DNA of 64,000 nt from Humulus lupulus (lineage: Eukaryota > Streptophyta > Magnoliopsida > Rosales > Cannabaceae), in the NCBI RefSeq assembly GCF_963169125.1, contig NC_084794.1, positions 225,367,409 to 225,431,408 of the forward strand, written 5' to 3'. Shown one piece after another: positions 32,576 through 43,882 of the stretch (within the stretch, counting starts at the first letter, position 1; every line of letters begins with the position of its first letter). The notes under the pieces were generated by a model. That model saw only the letters and a list, made by a program, of their open reading frames with translations, did no database searches and was not told where the DNA came from. Position numbers and translations under genes: made by a program.

Positions 32576-35449
32576 TGTAACGACCCAAATTCACTAATAA
32601 GGCTTAAGGGCCTTGATTAGTGTGCCAGGAGGGCATTACTGGAATAATTGTGATTTAATGAGTAATTATATGTTTAATGATGTTTACATGATAATTGATT
32701 ATATTATATGATGATGTGATATAAATTTTTGAGATATATGCGAGAACCACATTATGATGTGGATAAATCTGCAGCCGGCAACTCGAGGCGATCCTAGGGC
32801 TAGATAGCGGGGAAAAGTCATGACGGAGTATTATAATTGACTTTGGACAAGTCAGGGGTATTTTAGGTATCAGGTAGCGATTTAGACTGTCAGGTGATGG
32901 AAATAAATAATTGGAGATATATTTGAGGTTAGGATGTCTAGGCGGGAATATTGGGGGATTTTACTGTTTTGGCCTCGGGGACGTTTCCGGCACCCCGAGC
33001 TTTGGGATTAGTTTAATAACTTAAGGGTATACTAGGAAGACTTAGGAAATTACTAGACAGAAAATTATAAACTGACCTTAACTTAGCTTTATCTCTCTCT
33101 CTCTCTCTCTCACACTTAAGGAGAAAAAACCAAAGGAAGAAAAAACACAGAAAATCAAAGGGGAAACAAGCTGGATTCTGTGGTTTGAGGTGAGGAACTG
33201 AAGGTCTAGCTCAGGGATTTATCAAGCACCAGAACAGGGACTAAGGTAAGCAATCAACTCTGTTTCCTGTGGCTGAAATATGAGTTTAAATTGGGTTTTA
33301 GTTAAGTGCTGAAACAAGTTAAGTTGTGATGTTCTAAGGCAGAATTAAGAAGGGAACTTGGGGACCTAGCTTGGCCACAACTTGGTGAATCGATTCTACA
33401 GCTGAGGTAAGGTTTAAATTATAGTTTGGTGGTTGAATTTGGGGGTTATCATGGCTGGTTTTAAGTTCTTTGGGTTTGAAATTTCAGAAGTTGGAATTGG
33501 GGGTTTTGGTGAGTCTTAGGGTGGATTTCTGGTTGGAAGGCGTTGCTTTAATCATTCTAATGTTGTTATTATTAATTGGTTTTGAGTTGAGGGCTTTGGG
33601 ATGATTTAAGGTGAGGTTTAGAGATTAAAATGGTGGTTTTTTTCTGGGTTCGAAGGGTCGGGCCGCGGCATGGTTCTTGGTGAGTCGCGGCCCTTCGAAG
33701 AAGTTGCATGCTGTAGAAGAAGGGCGGGCCGCGGCATGGCCCAAGCAATGCCGCGGCCCTTACCTGTTTTTGAGCCTTTGGGGGTTCTGTTTGGGGGCCA
33801 TGCCGCAGCATGGGTGGCCTATGCCGCGGCGCTTGAGGGATTTTGGGATTTTGAGATTTTAGGCTTGGGAATTTAACCAAGGGTGCTCGGGGTTGAGTCT
33901 TTTACCATATTTGGTGAAGTTCAGTGTTCCGAGTACTAGAACTTGGCTTGGAAGCTCATTTAAGGTTGTTAATGGTGTCTTTCTTCATGGTTGTGACTAG
34001 GTGTTAAACTAGGGCTCGAGGATCGGATCGCGCTCAAGGAGTATCGCCCGTAACTAACTCATTTGAAAGCTAAAGGTAAGAAAACTGCACCCGGTTGATT
34101 ATATGTGACGGGACTAAGGGCTCCCTATTGTAAAAGCTTGAAATGATGGTATTATGCCATGCAAGCTACTTAGTGAACCAATGGCCTAAGGGTGCCAAGG
34201 GTCTCACTAGCGCACAGGGCGCGGCTCGGCCACTGGTAGCCGAGGACAGCTTATTATGCACTGAGCTTGGTTTAAGCGGGCCAGAGTCAATGGGTTAAAC
34301 AGAGGGTGCGGCCTAAGTCGTCGGCCCTGATTATTATGAGCAGTATATGTGATAGAATGTATCTTGTATTGGATTGTATATGCTGATTACCTGCTGCGGA
34401 CTATCTAATGAGTATACGTGTTTATTGCGCTATTTGTCTGTTATTATCGTTTGCGTTATCTGTGATGTTTTCTTGCTGGGCCTTGGCTCACGGGTGCTAC
34501 GTGGTGCAGGTAAAGGCAAGGGCAAGTTAGATCAGCCCTGACTGGAGAGCTCGGCGAGCGGAATGTACATAACCGGGTGCTCGGCCGCCACGGTTGAGGT
34601 CTAGGCAAGGACATGGAACCTAAAAGCTGTCTGTTTTGCCTTAGTATGGCTAGTGGATATTCACATACTTTTGGGAGTCTGTAAACTTATTTTATTTTTG
34701 TGTTTATGGGATTCCTTGTTTACCACAGTTTAAATATATGAAATGAGTCTTTTGAGACCAAAACCTTTTTAACCATAGATCTTACATGTTTAGTAACACA
34801 TTTTCAAATGATTGACTTGAATAGCGAGTCCTGCACCTTTACAAGTACACAGTGTAACGGTCTTGGCTATCTAGGGCGTTACAATAGTCTTGTCGAGCGT
34901 CGAACTGCAGCATCAGCGGCTACAGGTCCTCTTGCCACAGAAGTGGAAGCTAATTTGTGAAAGTTAGCAGACAAGTCCATTACCTCGTTCCCTTTTCCGT
35001 CTAGTCAGTATGAAATAATAGTATTGGACGGTGATCTTGATGGAGATATCGACCTGAGGAGGAAAAAATGTAGTTGTAGAAGATTTGATTTGACAGGTCT
35101 TCCTTGTGAACACGCTCTAGCTAGTGCTCGAGATCGTGGCATTAGTCCATATACTTTTTTCTCCAGATTCTACACAGTTGAAGTGTGGCTGTCATCTTAT
35201 GGTGGATCTGTATATACGCTGGGTAATGAAGAATCTTGGGTGATACCAAATGACATAGGAAGTATGATGATAGCTCCTCCTTTAGTGAAGCAGAAGGCTG
35301 GTCGTCCAAAGAAGAAACGACGTTTATCAAAGGGTGAGAAGAATAGCAAACAACGTAGATGTAGTAGATGTGGTGTCCTGGGCCACAATCAAGTGACGTG
35401 CACCACTGGTTGTACTCCGCCGTCTAGACATGCTTGGTTTGTACTTTGA
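32414..35449 (+). pseudogene. MULE1 transposase remnant: N-terminus joined to SWIM zinc-finger C-terminus
   Basis: 32414-32575 and, after the solo LTR, 34889-35449. The first part (VVLYNGSWEQVLNEGWSF, KVPKTITYNS) matches the N-terminal region of MuDR-type transposases. It passes directly into the pre-SWIM region (RRTAASAATGPLATEVE) and then the SWIM finger CSCRRFDLTGLPCEHA and a zinc knuckle CSRCGVLGHNQVTC. The several hundred residues in between, with the catalytic DDE core, are missing. A TGA near 34955 also breaks the frame. The protein could at most bind DNA. Confidence 0.8.
32576..34883 (+). mobile_element. Solo LTR (about 2.3 kb, TGTAACG family) inside MULE1
   Basis: TGTAACGACCC to GGGCGTTACA with 5-bp duplication ATAGT (32571-32575, 34884-34888). 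The right arm of MULE1 shows the empty site (TTACAATAGTCTTGTC). No gag or pol is inside. It has a CT microsatellite (33091-33112) and three GC-rich patches with CCGCGGCAT words (33660-33830). Long LTRs of this type are usual in the chromovirus Tekay/Del group, but without an internal region that is inference. The LTRs at 56674 and 63092 are relatives (shared CTCGAG-CGATCCTAG and GGTGCTA-GTGGTGCAGGTAAAGG). Confidence 0.85.
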
Positions 35450-35539
35450 TTGTTTTACTTTGTACTCTTCAATTGCGGAATTTGAATTTTTAGATTGGTT
35501 CAGTAATACGACTTTTTGTGTTAAAGTTTGTTGTTTCAG

Positions 35540-35690
35540 ACACACCTAATTCATACATCCACGTAAATCACACATAATTCACACATAGTTCACACCTAAT
35601 TCACACATATTTCAAACGCGGTTCACACATAATTGACACCTGGTTCACATTTAATTCAGACCTAATTCACACATAACTTAATAAGATAAA
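35540..35690 (+). repeat. Internal 11-bp repeat array of MULE1
   Basis: About nine units of the TTCACACATAA / TTCACACCTAA type in strict 11-base spacing, lying between the 3' ends of the convergent transposase and Ulp1 genes. Confidence 0.85.
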
Positions 35691-35819
35691 AGTGACAAAA
35701 ATTTATTCCACTATTAAGATGAAATAAACGAAGTCATTCGATACCATTTAATGAGATGAAGTTGACATAGTTTCGTCATACATTAAAAAATAAGATACAT
35801 ATATTTAAATAAAAGACAA

Positions 35820-36403
35820 CTATGGTTGTAAGTTATGGTAAAACAAATCTAAACAAGTCTTTTTTCTAAAGAAATCCACGTTGTTGTCATTTACTTCGGA
35901 TAACGGTTTTTTGGCTAACAAGTACTCCAGATGTTTGATGACATATACCCCACAATCGCCACTGCAAAGGAAATAAAGTTTTTTAATTATTGGAAGACCA
36001 TAGTGATTATTTACAATATAAATATGGTTAACAGAGTTATACCTAGTTTTGGTATGTGGCACTTTTTCTGTGCCAAGTCTTGTGAACTCAAAATGCACTT
36101 TCTCTGCTTGTAGTTGGACATCTTTCCTATGGCTTAATAGCCCACTGGATTGAATTAGATATGGTAGCATTTTCCTCATCTGCTCATTTTATTCTTAAAC
36201 TCCTTGTTGGAGACCACAGTGATATCAGAGTCACAAGCTTTTATAAGATAGTTTGTCAATGATATCTCTAACAACACCCAATGTGTCCCAAAAAAAAAAT
36301 TAATCGAGGTAAACACATCGTTAATGTCTTTCCAACTCATTTTAAAATTGTTATCATCACCTACCAAGTAATCAAGCACTTCTTTTGGCCAAGTAATCAA
36401 ATC
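35820..36403 (-). pseudogene. Ulp1-type cysteine protease fragment of MULE1
   Basis: Ulp1 (C48) proteases cleave SUMO-like conjugates. Seen here on the minus strand: SWKDINDVF and HWVLLEISL (catalytic His), ACDSD (catalytic Asp), then GDCGVYVIKHLEYL with the catalytic Cys and DLFYHNLQP at the C-terminus. A GT-AG intron lies at 36042-35962, just before GDCG, with a GCAG acceptor. A stop (about 36178) and a frame change separate the His/Asp part from the Cys part. The N-terminal half of a normal protein is missing; the frame begins at the inner edge of the right arm. Confidence 0.8.
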
Positions 36404-37704
36404 AAATCACCGTCCAATACTGTTATTTCGTACTGACTAGACAGAAAAGGGACGAGGTAGTGGACTTGTCTGCCAGCTTCCACTTCTGTGGCAAGAGGGC
36501 CTGTAGCCGCTGATGCTACAGTTCGACACTCGACAAGACTATTGTAAGTGATAGTCTTTGGCACCTTCATACCCTTGCTTTGTTTCGCACTAAATGACCA
36601 ACTTTCGTTCAAAACTTGTTCCCACGATCCATTATATAACACCACAATATGTATATGTGTTTTACCTGTATAACATATAACAAAAGGTTCGAAACCCAAA
36701 AGGTAAAACTAGCCAAAAGAAATAAGATATAAACGTGTGAAGCAAGCATGTGTGAACCAAGTGTGAAACGTGTGTGAACCGTGTGTGAACTGTGTGTGAA
36801 CCAAGTGTGAAGCATGCATGTGTGAACAATGTGTGAACAATGTGTAAACCATATGTGAATCATGTGTGAACCAAGTGTGAATCATGTGTGAAGTATGTGC
36901 GAACCAAGTGTGAATAGTGTGTGAACTCGTTTGACCAATGTGTGAACGCAGTGACCTAAATCGTGGAAATCATTGAACTATTTGTGAACCAAGTGTGAAT
37001 CGTGTGTGAACCATATGTGAACAATGTGTAAACCATGTGTGAACCAAGTGTGAATTATTTGTGAATCATGTGTGAAGTACGTGTGAACCAAGTATGAATC
37101 ATGTGTGAACCAAATGTGAATAATGTGTGAACTCGTTTGAACAATGTGTGAACAAAATGTGAATCCAGTGACCTAAATCGCGAAAATCAATCGAAAATTC
37201 ATCATCTCAACATAAAATTATTTCTTTTCACATATTTTTTTAGTGTAGAGTAGTTCAAAAATTTTATTTAAACTATTATACAAGACACCCATAACCTATA
37301 AATAAATAAAAACTTACTGATTATCAAATCAAATGTTCAAACTTCTTCAAGTTTGGGAGATGATTTTTCTTTAATCTTCAATCTTCTTCAACTTGTGTGA
37401 GAAGAAAAAAAAAATTTGATAGATTACATCACTTTCCAAAGCTTCTTGAGAAGAAAAATGGTGATGATCTCTCTTTGATGATGATTTGAGAGAGAGGGAG
37501 AAGGAAGAGTGTTTGTTCTCTTTGTGAGAGAGAAGGTGGCTGAAAACGAAATGGGAAGGGAAAAAAAGGAAGGAAGAAGCCCTAATGTTAAGAAGTGTAA
37601 GTTAGTTCTTTCACATGGGTATAAGGTTAAAAACATGAGAAACATTAAAGTGGGGTTAGAGTTAGTATTAACCTATAAAATAGAGTCAATTCATGGAGTT
37701 TCCC
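36403..37704 (-). repeat. Right terminal inverted repeat of MULE1
   Basis: Inverted copy of the left arm. It includes a duplicate of the transposase N-terminus joined to the pre-SWIM segment (36699-36403: MGFEPFVICYT ... SSQYEITVLDGDL) with the same internal junction as the left arm but without the left arm's stop and without the solo LTR. Confidence 0.87.
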
Positions 37705-37712
37705 ATTAGAAA

Positions 37713-39088
37713 TAGTATTAGGATATTAAAAAATAATAAAAATAATTGATTTATGAGAAAATTTGAAGTAGTATTCTAATACATGTATACATATAATTAA
37801 CCAGATAAGTATAAACGTCATTTAAATATGTTAACGGTGAGAACTAATATATATATATATATATATATATTAGGTTCTTTTTTCTAAGGTATAAAAGTGG
37901 GATTTTATTTTATTTTATTTTAGAGATATTTTTCTAGAATCTTAAAGAGAAAAGAAAAAATATTTGTGTTAACCATTAGAAATCATTTTACTTTAACCTT
38001 ATGTTTGGTATAAAGGAAAGAAAATAGATGGGAAAGAAAAAATAGGAGAGATAGAAAATTAGAATGAAAGAAGAAAAAAAAACATATTTCTTTCTTAGTT
38101 GTTTGGTATGTAGGAAGGAAAGAAAATTGATTTATTATAAAATTATTATATTACCCTTAAATTATTAATATAAAAATTGTTTTATAAAAATAATTTAGTA
38201 ATTCTCACTTGTGTATTTTTATAAAACTTTTTTTCTACATTTTTTTCTTTAATTTGGAGGGGGAGATTTTTTGTGAGCTACACTCAATATATTTCTCTCT
38301 ACTTTTCTTTCCTACCAAACATGGAATTTTTTTTCTTCTTTCTTTTCACTTTTCTTTCCTTTTACTTTCTTCTCAAGAGGAAAACTTGAGATTTTTGGTG
38401 AGAGAAGTGAAGATAGAAAAAATTATGTAAAAAATGATAAAAAAAAAATTGTCAATTAAAATAAATTTGAAAAATACATGAAACAACATTTTATTACTTT
38501 TTTGTAACTTTATTTTTTAAGATTGTTATTTGAAAATAATGCCAAACCCATTACTTACATTCAAAAAATAGATTTTAAAATTTGAATTTATTTTAGTACC
38601 ATAACAAATAGGCTCTTTAATTTTTAAGTTGCTCGTATATTCGTACAAGGGATTTGAGACGTTCTTGTAAGGTATAATATTTTAGGATTTTGATCTCCAT
38701 TATAGCGAAAATGAGAACTCAGCAAGAAATTATCATTTTTATTTGGGGTATATGCTGTAAAAATACTCAATGTTTACAAAATGTAGCATTTAAATAATCA
38801 AACTTTTTTGCGAGGAAAATATCAAAGTTACTAAAATATAATATTTAAATATGCAAAAAAAAATTATGTGAAAAATACTCGAAGTTGTTAAAACACTACC
38901 AATTTAGTGCCCAAAATGATAAAAAAAATTAATATAAATTGATTTTAAATTATAAAAATAATTAAAATTATATTAATTTTTTTTATCTATTTTGATAGTA
39001 AAAGTATAAAGTTTTAACGACTTTTTTTTTTTTAATGGTTATTTAAATGCTACATGTTTAGGTACTTTTGCCTCTTTTATTTGCTTTG
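37713..39088. other. AT-rich spacer with (AT)n and two fold-back repeats
   Basis: A perfect AT run lies at about 37848-37871. At 38101-38322 GTTTGGTATGTAGGAAGG faces CTTTCCTACCAAAC, and at about 38745-39075 TGTAGCATTTAAATAA faces TTATTTAAATGCTACATG, each with an AT-rich centre. These look like small MITE or fold-back elements. No gene is seen. Confidence 0.45.
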
Positions 39089-39850
39089 TGTTGTGATGGT
39101 TGGTATTCACACAATTTTTCGCCAACAGTAGATTAAAAAATCTGAAAATAGATAATTAGACTTATGAAACCGTAAATAAAGAACACAAGAAATTTTACGT
39201 GGTTCAGTGATTAAAACTCACCTAGTTCACAAGTCTATGTTATTTTGTTTAGGTTCTCTGAATAAATTGTTTAAGACAATTTCTACAGAGTTTTTGCATA
39301 CAAAAATCCGTCAATTTTACTATCCATTCCTTCTTTATTTACAGGGATTCGATGGACAATTTTGGATAATTGTTCAATATTTTGTAACTTACAAGAATGG
39401 GTAACTTCACACTCATAAATAAATGTCTTAAATACATTGATTGTCTGATATTGCACATTTATCATCAATGATTGCAATGCATTAATTACGTATATAAAGT
39501 CTCTGAGTCTATTGGCATTGAAGCTTGTACGCTTTATGAGACTACCATGATCTGAATGCATCCCTCGAACTGGAAGTTGTACGTTACGGTGATCTGACTC
39601 GAAAGAGATGCTTGTAGCCCGATGAGGGCGATCTGGGAATGACTCCATTCGACCTCCGTTACACCTATTTGGCACAATATGGGGAGCCTCTTGATAGCTA
39701 ACATCGGTTGCGCAAACTCGATCTATTCATCCTAGAGCTAGTATAGCATCCCCAGGACTTAGTAATCTTCGTTTATTGCTTGTCCATTGTACCTCGAACA
39801 AGACAATTTAGCTCGTATTTTTTAGGTACAAGAGCTGATTTAGACTTTAT
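39089..39850 (-). repeat. Gypsy-LTR-like fragment, minus orientation
   Basis: Contains AATTTTTCGCCAACAGT, the inverse of the GTTGGCGAAAAA word at the end of the element B LTRs, and GAACACAAGAAATTTTACG with GTGGTTC after it, as in the element A LTR. I could not fix its ends or a target duplication. Probably an old solo LTR. Confidence 0.5.
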
Positions 39851-39901
39851 AATATGTGAGTGAAGTTTTCACTTTATTTTGGGTTGAATGCAATGTACTT
39901 A

Positions 39902-40691
39902 GAGCACTTCAAATGGAGGAAGTAAAATGTATTATTCTTTATAATATAGAGAAAAAATGGTTAAATAGTCTTCCAATGGGTGATGTAAAGTTATACTTTT
40001 GTTACCTAAATGAATAGTATTTATCTATATGTAGTGACACACTATTCATCAAGCTATAAATATTTTATTATTTTTTTTATAAACTTTTGTATATATATAT
40101 ATGAGTGTGATACTATTATATTTAATTATTTTATTTCTTAAAATGAATAAAATATTTTTTTTAAATATAATAATTAAATGATTTATAGAAAAAATAAAGA
40201 AGTTGGTGTATGGTATAATGTAAAAGTTTGAGGTAAATTATAAAAATATATGTGTTTGGTGATGTATTTTGTAATACACTTTCTTTATAATATTTAGCTA
40301 AAACTCACAAAAACATCTTCTATCAGCTCCTTTATACATATATTTTTAATAGCTATGCAAAAACTCTAATTAATCCATATCTACATTTACATATCATTTA
40401 TATAATATTTTAATATTATTATTTTTCTTTATAAGCTCTCTCTCCCATGTAGTATATATTTATTATTTCTTTTTTCTTTTTCAATTATTTTATTTTATTT
40501 TAATTAATAAAATATGTTTAAAGATATAACATTTAAATGATGTAGAGAAATATATAAATAAGTATGTGTAGATAAGTTGATGTATGGAATAATGTAAAAT
40601 TTAGAAGTAAAATAAAAAAATATGTATTTTAGAGAAGTATTTTAAATAATAGAGTAGAGCATCCATTGGGAGTGCTCTATTGGAAGTGCTC
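39902..40691. mobile_element. Harbinger-type non-autonomous element (MITE)
   Basis: Ends GAGCACTTC and GAAGTGCTC are inverted, flanked by TTA on both sides (39899-39901, 40692-40694), the target duplication of PIF/Harbinger elements. A second inverted word (AGAGCATCCATTGGGAGTGC) lies inside the right end. 790 bp, AT-rich, no gene. Confidence 0.7.
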
Positions 40692-40694
40692 TTA

Positions 40695-41407
40695 CTCATT
40701 ACTCATTATTTCGCATTGAAATTGTTAAGAGGCAGTTCGAAGTTGCAACTAGCAACCAAAAAAACTGTGTATTAATTGAAACCTTCAACTGGCAACGGTA
40801 ATGTACAAGCAATATTTGCTGGACCACCACACCACACCAACACCATCCCTTATTAAAGTTCTTTGTTTATATCACCAGACTATTGGGTACAATGTGGTAA
40901 GCTCCAACTCCAAGAATAGGTTTTTGTAGGACAACACAATAATTAGATACTTTCAAATCAAATCAACCTCATTCCACTTAAAATATTTTAATTTGAATTC
41001 CACAATATATAAGAGAGAACAACATGCTTAATAATAAGAAAAATGCTAAAGAGTAGTGATCTAATAACAATACTCAAATTAGGCTTCGTGATGATGCTTA
41101 GACACGAAGATTACGATTATTAATTGTAAGTTATACGAGAGGGATGTTTGTTCAACAGTGTGTGTCAAGCAAAAGAAATGTACTATTTTGATATCAATGG
41201 ATCACGGAACGTAACTAAACCTCAATTCAGTGTCTACAAATTGGCTCGTGAAGAAACAGAATCACACCTCAAAACAAGTAAAAGAGCCCTCTTTCCCCTG
41301 ATTTCCCTATTTCTCAAAAAGAAAAAAATCTTCATAACATTACAAAGCATGCAAAAGTAATTCCTGAACGATGTTCCAGGCAAGAGTCAAGAAACCGGTG
41401 TTCCTTC
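40695..41407. other. 3' flank and probable 3' UTR of the lesion-inducer-like gene
   Basis: No gene of its own. The part nearest 41407 should hold the 3' UTR and polyadenylation region of the minus-strand gene; I see no clear AATAAA on the minus strand close to the stop. Confidence 0.4.
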
Positions 41408-43681
41408 TCATGTAGTTTTTGCTTTAGGAGCCTTTTTCCTCAGTTGCCGCCTTGGTATGGAGTTCTTCATGCCTATGTAGAAGAGCAAAGCCCCAAACAA
41501 CGCCAAATTCTGCAAAAGACGATAAAATTGAAATTGTTTAAACATTTTGCCATGGCTGAGAAGTTACTAGTAGGCTAACATTGCCTCCAGTTAATTGATT
41601 GCTGCTAACCTGAGTAAACTGGGGGAAAAGTTGAGCGAATTCTTTTTTCTCAACATCATAGTTATAGAAATCATACAATATGGGAGTAACAATTGCCTGA
41701 TGAAGAAGCTGCATGATAAGAAAATGAAATGAGTCATCTTTTGATCAAAATTAAAAACACGATCGAGTTTAGTTTGGTAACAACCAGTAAATAGGCTCCA
41801 AATGAGCTGCCAAATATGAAAAGAAGGCTCCCAATGCCCTTCAAGGCAATTGCTGCGGCGACCAAGTTTTTAATCTGCCAACAATAATTTCAACATCATT
41901 TGCATATGCTAACTAAAACACACTTACATGTGGTAGAAAATTAAAATTGATCAAAAGTAGAATGCATTGCTCACCTCAACTTCTGGAGCTTTGACCCCAG
42001 TGTGGGTTGACAGGCGACTAGAAAAAGCACGGAATTTTGGTGTCAAAGATTTTGCCGCAGGTCCACCATCAGTACCAAAGTCATTGAACCTACAGAAACA
42101 AACAGATTCATGATTCAAGATCAAGCATCTATATGAAACTTTATTCTATATTGTATTACTATCTACACCATCCATAATGTGACTTGAGACAGAATGAGCC
42201 GTGGAGATTAACAGCAAAGTAACAACTATACATATAATTACCACTGCTAACACATCCACAAATAGAATATTAACTGGACTCCAACAAAGTCTAATTTAGT
42301 TTTTGTGAAAACACACTTGTTTCAAATGGAAAGTACAATCAAATTAACGGTTCCCAAATACGAAAGCAAAAGAGGGGCTATGCCCTCCTATCCAGATTCT
42401 AAAGTTTCATTACATATGGGACAAAACTGAAGAAATTCAACCATTATCTAAGTCAAACATTTTAGTTACTCAAATAAAAAAAAAAGCATTGCTCATACAA
42501 AAACACAACATGATTAATTAGCCAACAAACTATTTATTCTAACAAAAAATTATTTTTGGATTTGGACTAAAGTGGATGCAAACCCACTTCTAACTAGCTA
42601 GCAACTAAGCATAAATCATAAAGCTTATTAAAGTAACTAAAAATCCTTAACTTCATTGAAAAACTAAAATTATTAGAAACCAGATCACAAAAGAAAAAAA
42701 GTTCACACTTAGCAATAACAAAAAATGTATGGAATTCAAACATTTATTTATTTAAAAACAATATATAGATGGGAACAAAAAGTATAAAACTAGCAGTAGC
42801 AAAAAAACTACACCCATTTGAAATCCAAATTAAAATTAAGTGTCAGTTATAATTATAGAGCCAGATCCAATCTAAGATAACATAACCATAGGAACTAGAT
42901 GTTCGCAATAAATTCCCATTAATGTCTGATCTAACTATCTTTTCTAATCAATAATCGACCACGTAAACCTTATAATTAATATATTCATAAAGAATAAACA
43001 TTTAAACAAAATTCTAAATCTCTACTTGAAAAGCAGTGACTATAGTACTTGAGCTAGTTAAACTAATTTCTAACTAAGAGACCATAATTTACGTCACAAA
43101 GTCTCAAACTATCAGATCCGAACTTTACAAAAAAAACAGCCAATTTTCCCCCGCATTTTCTCGGGAAACAAACGGAACAAATTTCTAACTAAGTGACCAT
43201 GATTTACGTCACAAAATCTCAAACTATCAGATCCAAACTTTACAAAAACAAAAAAAACAGCCAATTTTCCCCACATTTTCTCGGGAAACAAACGGAACCA
43301 GAGAAAAAATAAGATTAAATTGAACACTTAACAAAGTCTCACTTGACAACTACAACACCCAAAAAAATAAAAACGAAGTCACTAAAGTAGTTGAGCTTGT
43401 TGAACCAAGTTCTAACAAAGAAACCAAAATTTACATCACAAAATTACAAAACAATCAGATCCGAAGCTTCAAAAGAATCAGAAAGTCCAAACTATAAAAT
43501 AATAATAATAATAAAACAGCCAATATTCCCCCGCATTTTATCGGGAAACAAACAAGGAAAAAAGAAAAGAAAAGCAAAGCAAAGATGGAAGAGTGAGATC
43601 CGGTGGTTCTTACTCTTGCCAAGCGGAGAGAACGAAGACGGAGACGAATAGAACTCTACCGACGAAGGAGACGAAGGCCAT
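41408..43681 (-). CDS. HR-like lesion-inducing family membrane protein (157 aa, five exons)
   Basis: The only intact host gene here. Minus-strand coding exons: 43681-43614, 42089-41975, 41874-41785, 41708-41610 and 41509-41408 (stop TGA 41410-41408). Lengths 68, 115, 90, 99 and 102 sum to 158 codons with no stop, and every intron has GT and AG ends. The protein begins MAFVSFVGRVLFVSVFVLSA, contains EFNDFGTDGGPAAKSLTPKF and DFYNYDVEKKEFAQLF, and ends NSIPRRQLRKKAPKAKTT. This is the pattern of the plant HR-like lesion-inducer family (Pfam HR_lesion), small membrane proteins linked to cell-death-like lesions. Hydrophobic segments lie near residues 1-20, 65-100 and 124-137. The tail K-A-K-T-T fits a KxKxx ER-retrieval signal. 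Exact function is not established by sequence. Confidence 0.95.
43063..43555. repeat. Three-fold local repeat in intron 1 of the lesion-inducer-like gene
   Basis: Copies start near 43063, 43181 and 43408. Shared words are TTCTAACTAAG, AACTATCAGATCC, ACAGCCAATTTTCCCC and TTTTCTCGGGAAACAAACGG. The first two are 118 bases apart; the third has extra AT-rich DNA. Intron 1 is 1.5 kb, much longer than the other introns. Confidence 0.8.
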
Positions 43682-43872
43682 GGCTAGCTGTACCAGTACG
43701 GACGGGGCAAGTCAAAAGGACACCCGTTTTGAGATTCGAAAAAATTCAAATTTAGCGAAGATGAGAGAGAGAAAGGGTTTCGTTTCGTTTTCGGTCTCTG
43801 TGTTTGTTTGGGGGCCGGCTGACTCTATTTACGGGCAAACTTAAGAGAGAGAACAGTGGAGCAGACACGGAA

Positions 43873-43882
43873 ACGACGTCGT
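43873..43882. promoter_or_regulatory. ACGT-core palindrome upstream of the lesion-inducer-like gene
   Basis: ACGACGTCGT is a perfect 10-base palindrome with a GACGTC core, the form bound by many plant bZIP factors. It lies about 190 bases before the ATG, in or near the 5' UTR or promoter. Function is not shown. Confidence 0.3.

Larger units (their letters stand above)
31389..37704. mobile_element. MULE1: Mutator-like element with Ulp1 gene (Kaonashi type)
   Basis: Both ends start GGGAAACTCCATGAATTG pointing inward, and ATTAGAAA flanks each side (31381-31388, 37705-37712), an 8-base target duplication near the 8-11 usual for Mutator elements. The arms are inverted repeats of about 1.3 kb (31389-32575 plus 34889-35033 on the left; 36403-37704 on the right). 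Between them are the C-terminal part of a MULE transposase (plus strand) and part of an Ulp1-type cysteine protease (minus strand), facing each other. Plant MULEs that carry Ulp1-like genes are known as Kaonashi or KI-MULEs. A solo LTR interrupts the left arm. The right arm gives the uninterrupted sequence at that site. Confidence 0.88.

Noticed and set aside
33572..33880. Open frames on both strands in the GC-rich part of the solo LTR
   Set aside because: They lie fully inside an LTR, exist because GC-rich DNA has few stops, and resemble no protein family.
32576..34883. Reading the 2.3-kb insertion in MULE1 as a DNA transposon because of its TGTAACG/CGTTACA ends
   Set aside because: The 5-bp duplication, TG...CA ends, length and the two relatives fit a solo LTR better; inverted ends of this length are common in LTRs.
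43593..43844. Plus-strand frames across exon 1 of the lesion-inducer-like gene
   Set aside because: Antisense shadow of exon 1 and its 5' flank.
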